A stretch of DNA of 64,000 bases from NCBI RefSeq assembly GCF_023053635.1, contig NC_086188.1, forward strand, positions 3,923,001 to 3,987,000. Direction: 5' to 3'. Position numbers and translations under genes: made by a program. Under the pieces are notes generated by a model. It did not search any database. It was given only the letters and a program-made list of their open reading frames with translations, and had not been told where the DNA came from. This document shows positions 44,618 through 55,240 of the stretch, piece after piece; within the stretch, counting starts at the first letter, position 1; the number at the start of each line of letters is the position of its first letter. The DNA is from Elgaria multicarinata webbii (Eukaryota > Chordata > Lepidosauria > Squamata > Anguidae).

Positions 44618-44716
44618 TAGTCTGCAATCCTATGCACACTTACCTGGGAATAAGCCCTATTTAACGTAATAGGATTTGTTTCTGAGTAGACACACATAGG
44701 ATTGCAGTGTTAGATA
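44618..44716. mobile_element. Short palindromic MITE
   Basis: TGCAATCCTATGCACACTTA and ACACACATAGGATTGCAGTG fold back on each other. Half copies occur near 4003-4082 and 47510. Confidence 0.65.
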
Positions 44717-44751
44717 ACTAACGCTTAGATAGCTTTCTTTCTTTCCCTAGA

Positions 44752-45185
44752 CCTTTACCTGCCTGGACTCTAAGGTCATCCTCAGGGGTCATTCTTCGTG
44801 AGCCCCTGCCAAAGGAAGTGAGGCAGGTGGCTACCAGGAGGAGGGCCTTCTCTGCTGTGGCACCCTGGCTGTGGAATGAGCTCCCTAAGGAGGTTCGCTT
44901 GGCACCTACATTATATGCTTTTAGACGCCAGGTGAAGACCTTTTTATTCTCCCAGCATTTTAACAGTCTATAAATAATTTTTTACTTGGTGTTTTAAATT
45001 TGTAATTTTGCATTGCTGCTGGTTTTATCTGGTTGAGCTTTTATATTGTATTTTATATTATGGTTTTATATAGTTGTTTTTTCCTGTGAACGTTTTTAAT
45101 TTTTGTGAACCGCCCAGAGAGCTCCGGCTATTGGGCAGTATAGAAATGTGATAAAATAAATAAATAAATAAATAAATAAATAAAT
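44752..45185 (+). mobile_element. L2-type LINE 3' end
   Basis: Encodes LRSSSGVILREPLPKEVRQV-class residues to LWNELPKEVRLAPT, then the 3' UTR with CGCCCAGAGAGCTCCGGCTA and (AAAT)n. Almost identical to 36640-37055. Confidence 0.9.
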
Positions 45186-45311
45186 ATTGTTCAGTTGTTG
45201 TTGTTTTAAAAAAAATCTAGCCCCTGCCCCCTGAAAAAACCCAATTGTCCTGGTTTTGTGGATTCAGAATATGGCAACCCTACCCAGAGGAAAAGATCAT
45301 GGCGACGCTAT

Positions 45312-45463
45312 GTTGTGGGCTCTCCCACACTCGAGGCCTTCAAGACGCAGCTGGACAAGCATCTGTCGGGGATGCTTTAGGGTGGATTCCTGCATTGAGC
45401 AGGGGGTTGGACTCGATGGCCTTGTAGGCTTCTTCCAACGCTACTGTTCTATGATTCTATGAA
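45312..45463 (+). mobile_element. CR1-type LINE 3' terminus
   Basis: GTGGGCTCTCCCACACTCGA, GGACAAGCATCTGTCGGGGA, then GTTGGACTCGATGGCCTTGT and TTCTATGATTCTATGA. It ends about 230 bp before the TRPV4-type exon. Confidence 0.9.
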
Positions 45464-45691
45464 TCCTGCCAGAAACCCTGGAGAACTGTTGCTGCTGGCC
45501 AGTGTCGACAACACTGGGCCAGATGGACCAAGGCAAGTCTGACTGTGTATCATGCACCTTCCAATGTGGCTTTGCCCTTGGGAGCGGGGATCCTCTCTCT
45601 CTGCACCTCTGCCTTTGGTCGTCCGTGGCCGGTCACGCCACGCCTGCTGAGCCACGCCTCACCTGACCCCGAGAACCCTTCTGTCCTCCAG

Positions 45692-45871
45692 ATGTTCCAG
45701 CACATCATCCGTTGGGAGATCAAGGACGAAGACGCCCGCCACCTCTCCCGGAAGTTCAAGGACTGGGCCTACGGGCCCGTCTACTCCTCCCTCTACGACC
45801 TTTCCTCCCTGGACACGTGTGGCGAGGAAGTTTCGGTGTTGGAGATCCTGGTGTACAATAGCAAAATTGAG
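45692..45871 (+). CDS. TRPV4: Orphan exon of TRPV4 type (vanilloid-family cation channel)
   Basis: A 180-bp open exon with acceptor CTGTCCTCCAG and donor GTAAGG. It encodes 60 residues including [40 protein letters not shown] and [16 protein letters not shown]. This is the segment between the ankyrin repeats and the membrane domain of TRPV4; TRPV1 and TRPV3 are clearly less similar. The boundary after SKIE fits a TRPV exon end, since NRHEMLAVEP follows in TRPV4. One residue looks unusual: Trp where vertebrate TRPV4 has Arg (HIIRRE), a change of CGG to TGG. No neighbouring TRPV4 exon is recognisable within 17 kb on either side, and CR1 LINE fragments border it closely. It could be a duplicated fragment, an assembly misjoin, or part of a gene with very long introns. 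Confidence 0.85.
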
Positions 45872-45967
45872 GTAAGGGCAGCGGTGTAGCAGAACCAGGG
45901 CTCTCAGGGTTGGAGGACCAGGACTTTTTTATCAGCAGGGACATCGATGCTGCCTTCCACCCCGCTC

Positions 45968-46073
45968 AGATGCTTTAGGGTGGATTCCTGCATTGAGCAG
46001 GGGGTTGGACTCGATGGCCTTGCAGGCCCCTTCCAACTCTGCTATTCTGTGATTCCATGATTCTATGATTCTA
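45968..46073 (+). mobile_element. CR1-type LINE 3' terminus
   Basis: GATGCTTTAGGGTGGATTCC to TTCCATGATTCTATGATTCT, about 100 bp after the TRPV4-type exon. Confidence 0.9.
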
Positions 46074-46329
46074 AGCCCTAGCTGCCTCCTGATGCCCAGG
46101 CTGCATAAGTGGAATTTTCCTCAGTGTCTACCACTGAACCTCTATCGCCTCATTCCCAGGAGCTCCACGCAGAAGCCGGCCTTCGCTCCGCGGAGGACGT
46201 CTTTGGCCTCCTCAATGAATAAGCCACGTCCTCCTCTTGTCATGGCACAGAGGCCATTTCTATGCAGATGATGCTCTAATCTCCACGAGGAGGAGTGGGA
46301 GAGGGGGGGAACAGCCCTCCAACTGTTGA

Positions 46330-46640
46330 TGAAATTCAATCTCACCTCCAAGTCTGATTATGATAATTTGCGACGCGCCGAGGAAAAGTGAATTATTATT
46401 AAATGCAAATAAAAGTTAAATAATGCTGTTTGGGAGCCGCTCAAAACGACAGAAAAGCTATAAATTAGGGGGGGAGAGATTTGAACTGCAGATAATATAT
46501 CACGGGCGCGAGGAGTTAAGCGTCTCTTAAGGTCTCCGGGAGCTGGCGGCCCTGCGAGGGATCATCTGCATCTATGCAAAGCGGCTCATTATCTCGATAG
46601 GAAAATGAGGGAGAGGCCGGCTCACTTTAATCGGAGGAGT
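46330..46640. promoter_or_regulatory. Candidate conserved non-coding element with POU octamer
   Basis: Unique sequence with a perfect ATGCAAAT octamer (46403-46410), AATTATTATTAAATG, AAGTTAAATAATG and CTCATTATCTCGATAGG. Dense homeobox-type motifs suggest a developmental enhancer. Appearance only. Confidence 0.35.
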
Positions 46641-46714
46641 GGTGGCCCGTTACAGCTTCCACCTGTTGATTTAAGGGGGTAGGGAAAAGCTTTGGTGACC
46701 TGGATAGTGCCAGG

Positions 46715-46985
46715 GAAATGGGTCCAGGCATGGGGCAAAACGGAAGTACTTTGGCCACATAATGAGAAGACAGGATACCCTGGAGAAGATGCTGATGCTA
46801 GGGAAAATGGAAGGCAAAAAGAAGAGGGGCCGACCAAGGGCAAGATGGAGGGATGATATTCTGGAGGTGACAGACTTGACCTTGGGGGAACTAGGGGTGG
46901 CGACGGCCGAAAGAAAGCTCTGGCGTGGGCTGGTCCATGAAGTCACGAAGAATCGGAAGCGACTGAACGAATAAACAACGACATG
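46715..46985 (+). mobile_element. BovB LINE 3' end
   Basis: Encodes RKYFGHIMRRQDTLEKMLML-class residues, then GKMEGKKKRGRPRARWRDDI and a final EVTKNRKRLNE-stop, the C-terminus of BovB/RTE ORF2. A strong marker of a squamate genome. Confidence 0.92.
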
Positions 46986-47124
46986 GGGCCACAGAGGGAA
47001 ATGGATGCCACACAGCCCCCCACCTCTCCAACGTGCCAGCGCTCCTTCCTCCATGAAATTCTGCTCCCTCCCTTGGCTCAATACAGCCTAGAAGGCCAGT
47101 GACGCCGTTAGGGAAGGACTATGG

Positions 47125-47434
47125 TAGGGTGACCCTATGAAAAGGAGGACAGGGCTCCTGTATCTTTAATAGTTGTATTGAAAAGGGAATTTCAGCAGGT
47201 GTCATTTGTATATATGGGGAACCTGGTGAAATTTCCTCTTCATCACAGCAGTTAAAGCTGAAGGAGCCCTGCCTTCTTTTAAATCTGGTCACTCTAGTAT
47301 AGCTCCTGCAGCTTTAACTGTTGGGATGAAGAGGGAATTTCACCAGGTTCTCCATATATACAAATGACACCTGCAGAAATTCCCTTTTCTATGCAACTGT
47401 TAAAGATACAGGAGCCCGGTCCTCCTTTTCATAG
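47125..47434. mobile_element. TA-type palindromic MITE
   Basis: TAGGGTGACCCTATGAAAAG start, CTGGTCACTCTAGTATAGCT centre, GGTCCTCCTTTTCATAG end. The last bases of the right terminus are lost. Confidence 0.85.
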
Positions 47435-47734
47435 CCTCCTTCCTACCTTGAAGGAAGTGAAGTCCTGCACATCGCCCTGTGATGAACAGGGGGGGCCCTC
47501 CAGTAAAGGTGCAATCCTATGCATGTTTAGACATTTCTTTTAAAAAGGCCTATGACTCCCAACAGGTCCCCAGCCGGGAAGGAAGAAGAGTGAATGAGCA
47601 GTTGGGTATGTTTTGTGTTTTTACACGTTTCTTTAAAGTTAAAATGTGCACCATGGCCCTCTCGTTCACCAGAGGTTGCCTGTCCTTCCCCAGATACCAG
47701 ATGAGCATTAGAAAGAACATCCTGAACTTATACA

Positions 47735-48212
47735 ATCATAGAATAATAGAGTTGGAAGGGGCCTACAAGGCCATCAAGTCCAACCCCCTGCTCAATGCAG
47801 GAATCCACCTTAAAGCATCACTGACAGGTGGTTGTCCAGCTGCTTCTTGAAGGCCTCAAGTGTGGGAGAGCCCACAACCTCCCTAGATAACTGATTCCAT
47901 TGTCGTACTGCTCTAACAGTCAGGAAGTTTTTCCTGATGTCCAGCCGGAATCTGGCTTCCTTTAACTTGAACCCGTTATTCCGTGTCCTGCACTCTGGGA
48001 GGATCGAGAAGAGATCCTGGCCCTCCTCTGGGTGACAACCTTTTAAGTCTTTGAAAAGGGCTCTCATGTCTCCCCTCAATCTTCTCTTCTCCAGGCTAAA
48101 CATGCCCAGTTCTTTCAGTCTCTCCTCATAGGGTTTTTGATTCCAGACCTCTGATCATCCTGGTTGCCCTCCTCTGAACCCCCTCCAGCTTGTCTGCATC
48201 CTTCTTGAGGTG
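47735..48212 (-). mobile_element. CR1-type LINE 3' end
   Basis: Reverse strand encodes [40 protein letters not shown] and NHLSVML-stop. The element's 3' terminus lies at the left. Confidence 0.92.
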
Positions 48213-48359
48213 TGATAAAAGAGGCCCAGAAACGCAACACCTCTTCCAGTTTGCCTCTTCATCCGATTAGGCAGAGAGAAATGCATTTCTAGGCCCTTTG
48301 GCAGACCACTTTGGTCTCCCTGTTTTCTCCAGAGGAGCAAAGGCTGGTTGGCTCACTCA

Positions 48360-48560
48360 TTAACGGACAGGGTAATTTTCTAATGGCCTCACCGTCATTA
48401 TGGCGCCATTGTTTTCTGAAATCTCTGATCCGGTGCAATCCCCTCGCGATTCCTCCGTGACGTCCCATTTTATTAAAGCGCCATTGAACTATAGCCTATT
48501 GATTTAGATTTCACAGACAATTGAAATTTAAATGGACTCCAAATTGAATGCCTCCATGCA
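48360..48560. promoter_or_regulatory. Candidate conserved non-coding element
   Basis: Unique stretch with GCGCCATTGTTTTCTG (SOX-like), CGTGACGTCCC (CRE-like), TTTTATTAAAGCGCC and CAATTGAAATTTAAATGG. Confidence 0.3.
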
Positions 48561-48909
48561 ATCCACAGGCCGCATGGAGGAAGACGACACATTTTGGAGC
48601 TCCAGCAGAGGAAAGGACATTCCTATATGCTGTAAAAGGTTGGTTGGAACCACAGATGTATGGATTTGGTAAAATCCATCATGTCTGTGTTTCACGGATA
48701 GTCAGGCGACTTTCCTTCCACTTTCCGCTCATGGACCGAATTGGATTTTTTAAACCCAGAATTTCATTCTGCTTGTGCGAATCCACATTCACGCCGATGC
48801 AAATTAGCATGAATCTCCCATGAAAGTGAGAAAGCAGACTGCAAGAGCGCTGAATCCGTGCATCTCGGAAGAAGCCATTCCGCTATGGAATTTACAGGTT
48901 GGATTGATA

Positions 48910-49004
48910 GAAATGCTTTAGGGTGGATTCCTGCATTGAGCAGGGGGTTGGACTCGATGGCCTTATAGGCCCCTTCCAACTCTACTATTCTAAGATTCTA
49001 TGAA
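48910..49004 (+). mobile_element. CR1-type LINE 3' terminus
   Basis: ATGCTTTAGGGTGGATTCCT to TTCTAAGATTCTATGA. Confidence 0.88.
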
Positions 49005-49079
49005 ATACAAACTCCTTTGAATCCTTTGCAGACATCCCCATCATCCTTAGTTGGGATTTGGGAGTTTTCACAGAGGCAG

Positions 49080-49660
49080 ATGTGCCTTAGTTACATCACG
49101 CTCTACGTGGGGCTGCCTTTAAAGAGTGTTTGGAAACTCCAGCTGGTTCAAAGAGCTGCAGCCAGATTGTTGACCGGGGCTGGTTACAGGGAGCAGACAA
49201 GTCCCCTGTTAAAACAGCTCCACTGGCTTCCAGTCTGTTTCCGGGCATAATTCAAAGTGCTGGTTATGACCTATAAGGCCCTATATGGTTCGGGTCCAGG
49301 TTATTTGAAAGAACGCATTCTCCCTTATGAGCCTGCCCGTGCTTTGAGATCTTCTGGAGAAGCCCTTCTTTCAGTCCCACCTTCTTCACAGGCACGCTTG
49401 GTGGGAACATGGGAGAGGGCCTTCTCGGTGGCTGCTCCGGTGCTCTGGAACTCTCTTCCTGGGGAAGCTAAACTGGCTCCCTCCTTGATGGGCTTTCAGA
49501 AGCAGGCTAAAACTTTTTTGTTCCAGCAGGCCTTTGGAGAATAATCTGCTCCTCCATCTATGTTTTTTGTTATACATTTCTTTTCCTAGGTTTAAAATGT
49601 ATATCTTTTAAATTTTGTAAGGCCGCCTTGAGGCCCAGTATTGGGCCAAAGGCAGGTACC

Positions 49661-49704
<44 letters not shown>
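49080..49704 (+). mobile_element. L2-type LINE fragment, third subfamily, with (AAT)n tail
   Basis: Encodes LYVGLPLKSVWKLQLVQRAA, LLKQLHWLPVCFRA, then after one in-frame stop VLVMTYKALYGSGPGYLKER and KTFLFQQAFGE-stop. (AAT)n at 49661-49704. Confidence 0.9.
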
Positions 49705-49705
<1 letters not shown>

Positions 49706-50209
49706 GGAGAGACATTGGTTTTTTTGTTTTGTTTTTTCTGGAGAGCTGAAGCTGGTTTGAATGAGGGATCACTCCTCATGCTATGTATATTCATTCCACT
49801 TCTATCTCTCTGGTTAAACAAGGTTTTGCAGGTTTCATTTCAAAATCCTGCTTGATCAGCTAGGACAGTTTGACCCATTGGAGCCGTACATCACGGGAAG
49901 CAAAACATACCCTAAACCACTTCCTGTTCTCTTAAGAATTATTGCTTATACTCCGCCTGTGCTTCCCAGAGTCCGAAAAATCTCTTTCCCAAACATCAAC
50001 CTCCAGAGGCAGTCCAGAATTGGCAGAGAAACACTGGCTTTGCATGCAGAAGATTCCAGGTTTCGTGCTTGGAAGGATCTCCGGTTCAAAGGCAACAATG
50101 CTGGGAAAACCCGCTTCCTGGTTACTGTTTCTCAGATCACCCTAATTTCCAGGATGGAAACCTTTTGAGGAAGGACAGGCTGTGGGGGGTGACCTCAGGA
50201 GCTCGTCTC

Positions 50210-50440
50210 AATCTTAGGGAGGGCGAGATGGGTGAAGTCCACCTGCTCAATGAGTTTGCTTATTCCGGCCTCCACTTCTGTCCGTTGGGGATGCAGCGGA
50301 CTCTCCATAAATAATACGAAAGAGGCACAGTCTCCAACTTGGCTTCTATGGCTCCCGCCGGTAATAATCTCTCCATTATGGCTGACCTTTAATGCCGGAA
50401 AAGATCATTCTCCCCACAGCAGTGGACTCTTTATTGGCTG
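50210..50440. promoter_or_regulatory. Candidate conserved non-coding element
   Basis: Unique sequence with CTCCATAAATAATACG, GGTAATAATCTCTCCATTAT and CTCTTTATTGGCTGATGG; no repeat signature. Confidence 0.28.
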
Positions 50441-50659
50441 ATGGATAGAGCTCCTCCAGAGAAGCCCAGGCCTCCAGGGATGCAAAACGGGCTGGCCGGC
50501 AATCGCCTTCCTGAAGCTGCCATTCCTGAAAACATGCAGCCCAACTCCTTGGAATGGGAGGGGCGGAGACCACTGGAAAGTGATGTTTCTAACTTGCCCA
50601 CTCAGTATTTTTGCCTCATGTTTGGTATCAGGTTAAATTAAACCAGGTATCTTGGATTA

Positions 50660-50800
50660 TTATTTATTATTGCTTTTATAGCCTGCCTTTTTTCCTCCAA
50701 GGAACCCAAGGTGGCATACATAATCCTCTTCTTCTTCTCCATTTTATCCTTACAACAACAACCCTGTGAGGTAGGTTGGGCTTAGAGTCTTTGGCCCAAT
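50660..50800 (-). mobile_element. tRNA-SINE-type 3' fragment
   Basis: ATTGCTTTTATAGCCTGCCT, ACCCAAGGTGGCATACATAA and CAACCCTGTGAGGTAGGTTG, inverse orientation. Confidence 0.6.
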
Positions 50801-50936
50801 CTACACCAAGCAGGATATAACACTTTAAAAATGGTATAAAAACAGTATATGTAATGTGTCCTGGGCCTGAACAGTTGTTATAACCGTTATAAACCATTAT
50901 AAGCAGTAGTGTCAATCCTGCCTTTGACTGGTCACA

Positions 50937-51094
50937 GTATAGCTGCAGTATAGCTCCTGCAGCTTTAACTGTTGTGATGAAGAGGAAATTTACCAGGTTC
51001 CCCATATATACAAATGACACCTGCTGAAATTCCCTTTTCCATGCAACTGTTAAAGATACAGGAGCCCTGTCCTCCTTTCCATAGGGTCAACCTA
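50937..51094. mobile_element. TA-type palindromic MITE, right half
   Basis: TATAGCTCCTGCAGCTTTAA to CCTTTCCATAGGGTCAACCTA. Confidence 0.8.
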
Positions 51095-51300
51095 GTACCT
51101 TAGTCCCCAGAAATGCAAGTGTACACTGTGACCATTCAACCATGGGGGAAGATTTCATTCTGCACATGGTCAGAGGTACGCTCACTCTCCCTTCAGCCTC
51201 CAGTGTGATTAAATATATCATTATGTCAGTGTGTATACATATTAGCATAATAGTACTGCAAACACATTGTGCCAAAGCTCCATAATACTTTTTCTTTACT

Positions 51301-51594
51301 GGGCTCGTGTATCTTTAACAGTTGTATTGAAAAGGGAATTTCTGCAGGTGTCATTCATATATATGGGGAACCCGGGGAAATTCCCTCTTTATCACAACAG
51401 TTAAAGCTGCAGGAGCTATACTAGAGTGACCAGATTTAAGAGAGGGCAGGGCACCTGCAGCTTTAACTGTTGTGATGAAGAGGGAATTTCACCAGGTTCT
51501 CCATGTATACAAGTGACACCTGCTGAAATTCCCTTTTCAATACAACCGTTAAGGATACAGGAGCCCGGTCCTCCTTTTCATAGGGTCACCCTTT
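51301..51594. mobile_element. TA-type palindromic MITE, nearly complete
   Basis: Begins inside the left arm (GTATCTTTAACAGTTGTATT), has TATACTAGAGTGACCAGATT at the centre and ends CTTTTCATAGGGTCACCCTT. Confidence 0.82.
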
Positions 51595-51769
51595 AAGGCA
51601 CGCTGTTCCTGCAAGCGTAGCCCCAGAACCGATCTCTCCAGAAATTATTTGTTACTCTTGAGGAGTGATCCATTCCCTCCCCTTTCACACTTCCTTTATA
51701 GCTGCCGGCTGAAGTATCCCCCCACCCCCCTCTGCCCCCGGCTGCAAAGTTCCATCAAACAACTTCCCA

Positions 51770-51920
51770 GGTTGCTGCTGTGTGCAAAGAATAATTGACA
51801 TCAATTAAAGACAAGCTAATCATCATCTCGCGGGTGACAATTCTACAGGGGAAGCTGGCTCACCATTATCTACATATAGATTAAAAATTGTAATTGGACC
51901 AGAGATGGGGCCAGGTGGAA
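51770..51920. promoter_or_regulatory. Candidate conserved non-coding element
   Basis: GAATAATTGACATCAATTAA, AGACAAGCTAATCATCATCT and GATTAAAAATTGTAATTGG form a dense homeobox-motif cluster in unique sequence. Confidence 0.33.
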
Positions 51921-52114
51921 TCTCACACTTTCCAGCTGATAGCGTGCCAGTGAGTGACATGCTGAAATGTTACACCGTGTAGGGAAATTACCTTGGCTGG
52001 AATCAAAAAGCTTTCGAGTGGAAGGTGAAAGCCCTGTTTGACTGAGAAAGTGGGTGCAGCCCTTCACCATGGAGGGGAGCCTGCATGGGGTGAACAGGTG
52101 CAGGTGGTATCATA

Positions 52115-52636
52115 AATCCCCACTGGCTTCCAGTCTGTTTCCAGGCACAATTCAAAGTGCTGGTTATGACCTATAAAGCTCTATATGGTTCGGGTCCAGG
52201 TTATCTGAAAGACCGTATTCTCCCTTATGAGCCTGCCCGTGCTTTGAGATCTTCTGGAGAAGCCCTTCTTTCAGTCCCACCTTCTTCACAGGCAAGCTTG
52301 GTGGGAACATGGGAGAGGGCCTTCTCGGTGGCTGCTCCGGAGCTCTGGAACTCTTTTCCCGGGGAAGCTAGGCTGGCTCCCTCCTTGATGGGCTTTCGGA
52401 AGCAGGCTAAAACTTGTTTGTTCCAGCAGGCCTTTGGAGAATAATCTGGCCCTCCATCTATGTTAATGTCTTATAATTTTGTTGTGTATTTTTTAATTGT
52501 TTATGGTTTTGTTTCCCTCCCCTCCCCCCATGTATATTTTAAACTTTGTAAGGCTGCCTTGAGGCCCAGCATTGGGCAAAAGGCGGGATACTACTACTAC
52601 TACTATTACTACTACTACTAATAATAATAATAATAA
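52115..52636 (+). mobile_element. L2-type LINE fragment, third subfamily
   Basis: Encodes VLVMTYKALYGSGPGYLKDR through CLFQQAFGE-stop, very close to 49255-49545. Tail (ACT)n(AAT)n at 52590-52636. Confidence 0.9.
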
Positions 52637-52689
52637 ATCACAGGAGTTGCAGTGGTCAGAATGGTCATTAAACAGACCATGGTCGGAAC

Positions 52690-52954
52690 ACCAAGGCAAA
52701 CAACACCAGATGTTGTTTCAATCGCAGCTTTTAAAGCTCAGCTAAAAACTTTTCTTTTTCCTAAAGCTTTTAAAACTTGAATTTGTTCTGACTTTATACT
52801 GTTAGTTTTACTCTACCCTGTGCCTGTTTGGTGCATTCTCTTCCCCTCCTTATTGTTTTATTATGATTTTATTAGAATGTAAGCCTATGCGGCAGGGTCT
52901 TGCTATTTACTGTTTTACTCTGTACAGCACCATGTACATTGATGGTGCTATATA

Positions 52955-52999
<45 letters not shown>

Positions 53000-53000
53000 T
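52690..53000 (+). mobile_element. LINE 3' tail with (AAT)n
   Basis: GATGTTGTTTCAATCGCAGC, TTTTCCTAAAGCTTTTAAAA and CATTGATGGTGCTATATAAA, then (AAT)n at 52957-53000. A shorter copy of the end is at 30450-30535. Confidence 0.7.
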
Positions 53001-53061
53001 TAGGGACGCACAGAAGAGCATTCATAGTTGTTCAAGGTATATCCAAGCAGAGTCAGGGAGA

Positions 53062-53359
53062 TAGGGTGACCATATGAAAAGGAGGACAGGGCTCCTTTAT
53101 CTTTAACAGTAATGTAGAAAAGGGAATTGCAGCAGGTGTTAATTGAAGTGGGTGAAATTCCCTCTTCATCACAGCAGTTAAAGCTACACTAGCTATAGTA
53201 GAGTGGCCAGATACAAAAGAGGGCAGGGCTTCTGCAGCTTTAACTGTGTTGATGTAGAGAGAATTTCACCCTCTTCAATTGACACCTGCTGAAATTCCCT
53301 TTTCTCGATTACAGTTAAAGATACAAGAGCCCTGTCCTCCTTTTCATATGGTCACCCTA
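53062..53359. mobile_element. TA-type palindromic MITE, complete
   Basis: Starts TAGGGTGACCATATGAAAAG and ends CTTTTCATATGGTCACCCTA, with TA at both edges. A somewhat diverged subfamily. Confidence 0.88.
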
Positions 53360-53674
53360 AGCTTGCAGGAATGCTACTGAGATGGAGCCACAGGAACAAG
53401 CACTGCTTCCAGCAGTCAAACAGAGTCTGGGGCTTGCCTTTTAGTGGGTTGCTGATGACTGAGGCCAGCTGTGCTGAGCTTCTGTTTGTGCAGGTGCTGA
53501 GCCCCTCCCCAAATACTTTCAAGTTCAGCTGTTCTGTTTTCCTCCTCTGCCCCAAATGGAGGTGCATCGGGTGGCACCAGTAGGAAAAACTTCTCTTGTT
53601 GGATTTCTGCCTGACATGTGCTTATTTATGGAACAGGTGTCCTGGCAGAGAGGAGAAAAAAGGGCCTACCTTTG

Positions 53675-54600
53675 TGCCTAGTCTGGAAACTTCAACTAGT
53701 TCAAAATATGGCAGCCAGGTTGGTCACTGGTACATCTAGGGGTGACCACATTACACCAGTTTTCAAATCTCTTCACTGGCTGCCGATTATTTTCTGGGCG
53801 AAGTATAAAGTGTTGGTGATCACCTTTAAAGCCCTACATGGTTTGGGTCCAGGCTACCTGCGGGATCGCCTTCTCCCGTACAATCCGCCCCGCACACTCA
53901 GGTCCTCTGGGAAGAATCTACTTCAGTCAGCAAAGACTAGGCTGACAACCATTACCCAGAGGACCTTCTCTTCTGCTGCTCCCAGACTGTGGAATGGCCT
54001 GCTGGAGGAAACTCGTCAGCTTGACAGTCTTTTAGCATTCAAGAAAACTATCAAGGCTGATCTCTTCCGGCAGGCCTATCCAGTAGAATTTTAGGATGTT
54101 TTTAGATAGGGTGACCCTATGAAAAGGAGGTCAGGGCTCCTGTATCTTTAACAGTTGTATTGAAAAGGGAATTTCAGCAGGTGTCATTTGTATATATGGA
54201 GAACCTGGTGAAATTTCCTCTTCATCACAGCAGTTAAAGCTGCAGGAGCCCTGCCCTCTTTTAAATCTGGTCACTCTAGTATAGCTCCTGCAGCTTTAAC
54301 TGTTGTGATGAAGAGGGAATTTCACAAGCATCTCCATATATACAAATGACACCTGCTGAAATTCCCTTTTCTATGCAACTGTTAAAGATACAGGTGCCTT
54401 GTCCTCCTTTTCATATCGTCACCCTATTTAAGAAATATTTAAGAATGTTTTTAGGGTGTTTTTTTAGGATGTTTTTAACAATGTATATTATGTTTTAATC
54501 CAGTTTTATGTATTTTATCATTTATTGTTGTTCTCCACCTCGATCAAAATGGAGAGGCAGGTAAGAAATAAAATTATTATTATTATTATTATTATTATTC
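53675..54600 (+). mobile_element. L2-type LINE fragment interrupted by a MITE
   Basis: Encodes [40 protein letters not shown] and [13 protein letters not shown]-stop (to 54094). The 3' UTR is split by the MITE at 54107-54426, resumes and ends in (ATT)n at 54575-54600. Confidence 0.92.
54107..54426. mobile_element. TA-type palindromic MITE nested in an L2 3' UTR
   Basis: Starts TAGGGTGACCCTATGAAAAG and ends CATATCGTCACCCTA, TA at both sides. Its position dates it as younger than the L2 copy. Confidence 0.9.
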
Positions 54601-54879
54601 AGAACTTGAAGATCTGGGGGGGGGTGGAATCAAGCCTAGCTGGAACAATTTTAGCTCAACCCATGGCTTGATTGACTGTATTTTGGGCCTGTATTTTGAT
54701 TGGCTGGGAGACCCACATAAGCCCTGCTTATACATGGTCTCTTTCCTCCCCCCTCATCATTAAAAACTTCTCTGCACTCTCCAATAACATGAACCAAATG
54801 CAGAAAATATCATATTGAGAACGGAGGGAGATTTGGGTGTCCTGGAGCGATCCACCCTCATCCCAGAGTTTTTTTAAAA

Positions 54880-55240
54880 AATTATTGCTTGCTTTAATTA
54901 TTATTACAACTCAGCATTTCTCACCACGGTGTAATGACATCTTTTGTTTTAAAGCACATTGTCTGAGCTTGGCGAAGGAGGAGGAAGAATTAATACCGGC
55001 AGTGAATCATCTTCCAAAGACTTCCTTTCAATTATTGTTTCGTCACTTGAACATTTATTACAGTAATAATTACGTATCTAATATGCTCATTATTTTTTAG
55101 ATATATAGAATAAGTCTGAATGAATACAGCAATTAAATGGATTGCGGTCCTAGCAGGATGCTGAGGAGCAATAAATGACTTTCTGTGGTTGGCTTTTGCC
55201 CCATTAAGTACCATTTCCAGCTGCCAAAAAGGATGGACCT
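54880..55240. promoter_or_regulatory. Candidate conserved non-coding element
   Basis: About 350 bp of unique AT-rich DNA: GCTTTAATTATTATTACAAC, CAGTAATAATTACGTATCTA, GCAATTAAATGGATTGCG and GAGCAATAAATGAC. Repeated TAATTA-type sites. Confidence 0.36.

Larger units (their letters stand above)
43805..45282. mobile_element. DNA transposon with TAGGGTTGC ends, carrying nested insertions
   Basis: Left end TAGGGTTGCTATACATCCTG and right end CAGAATATGGCAACCCTA are inverted, both at TA. The span contains three further elements (43963-44487, 44618-44716 and 44752-45185), so the host element proper is only a few hundred bp. Confidence 0.65.
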
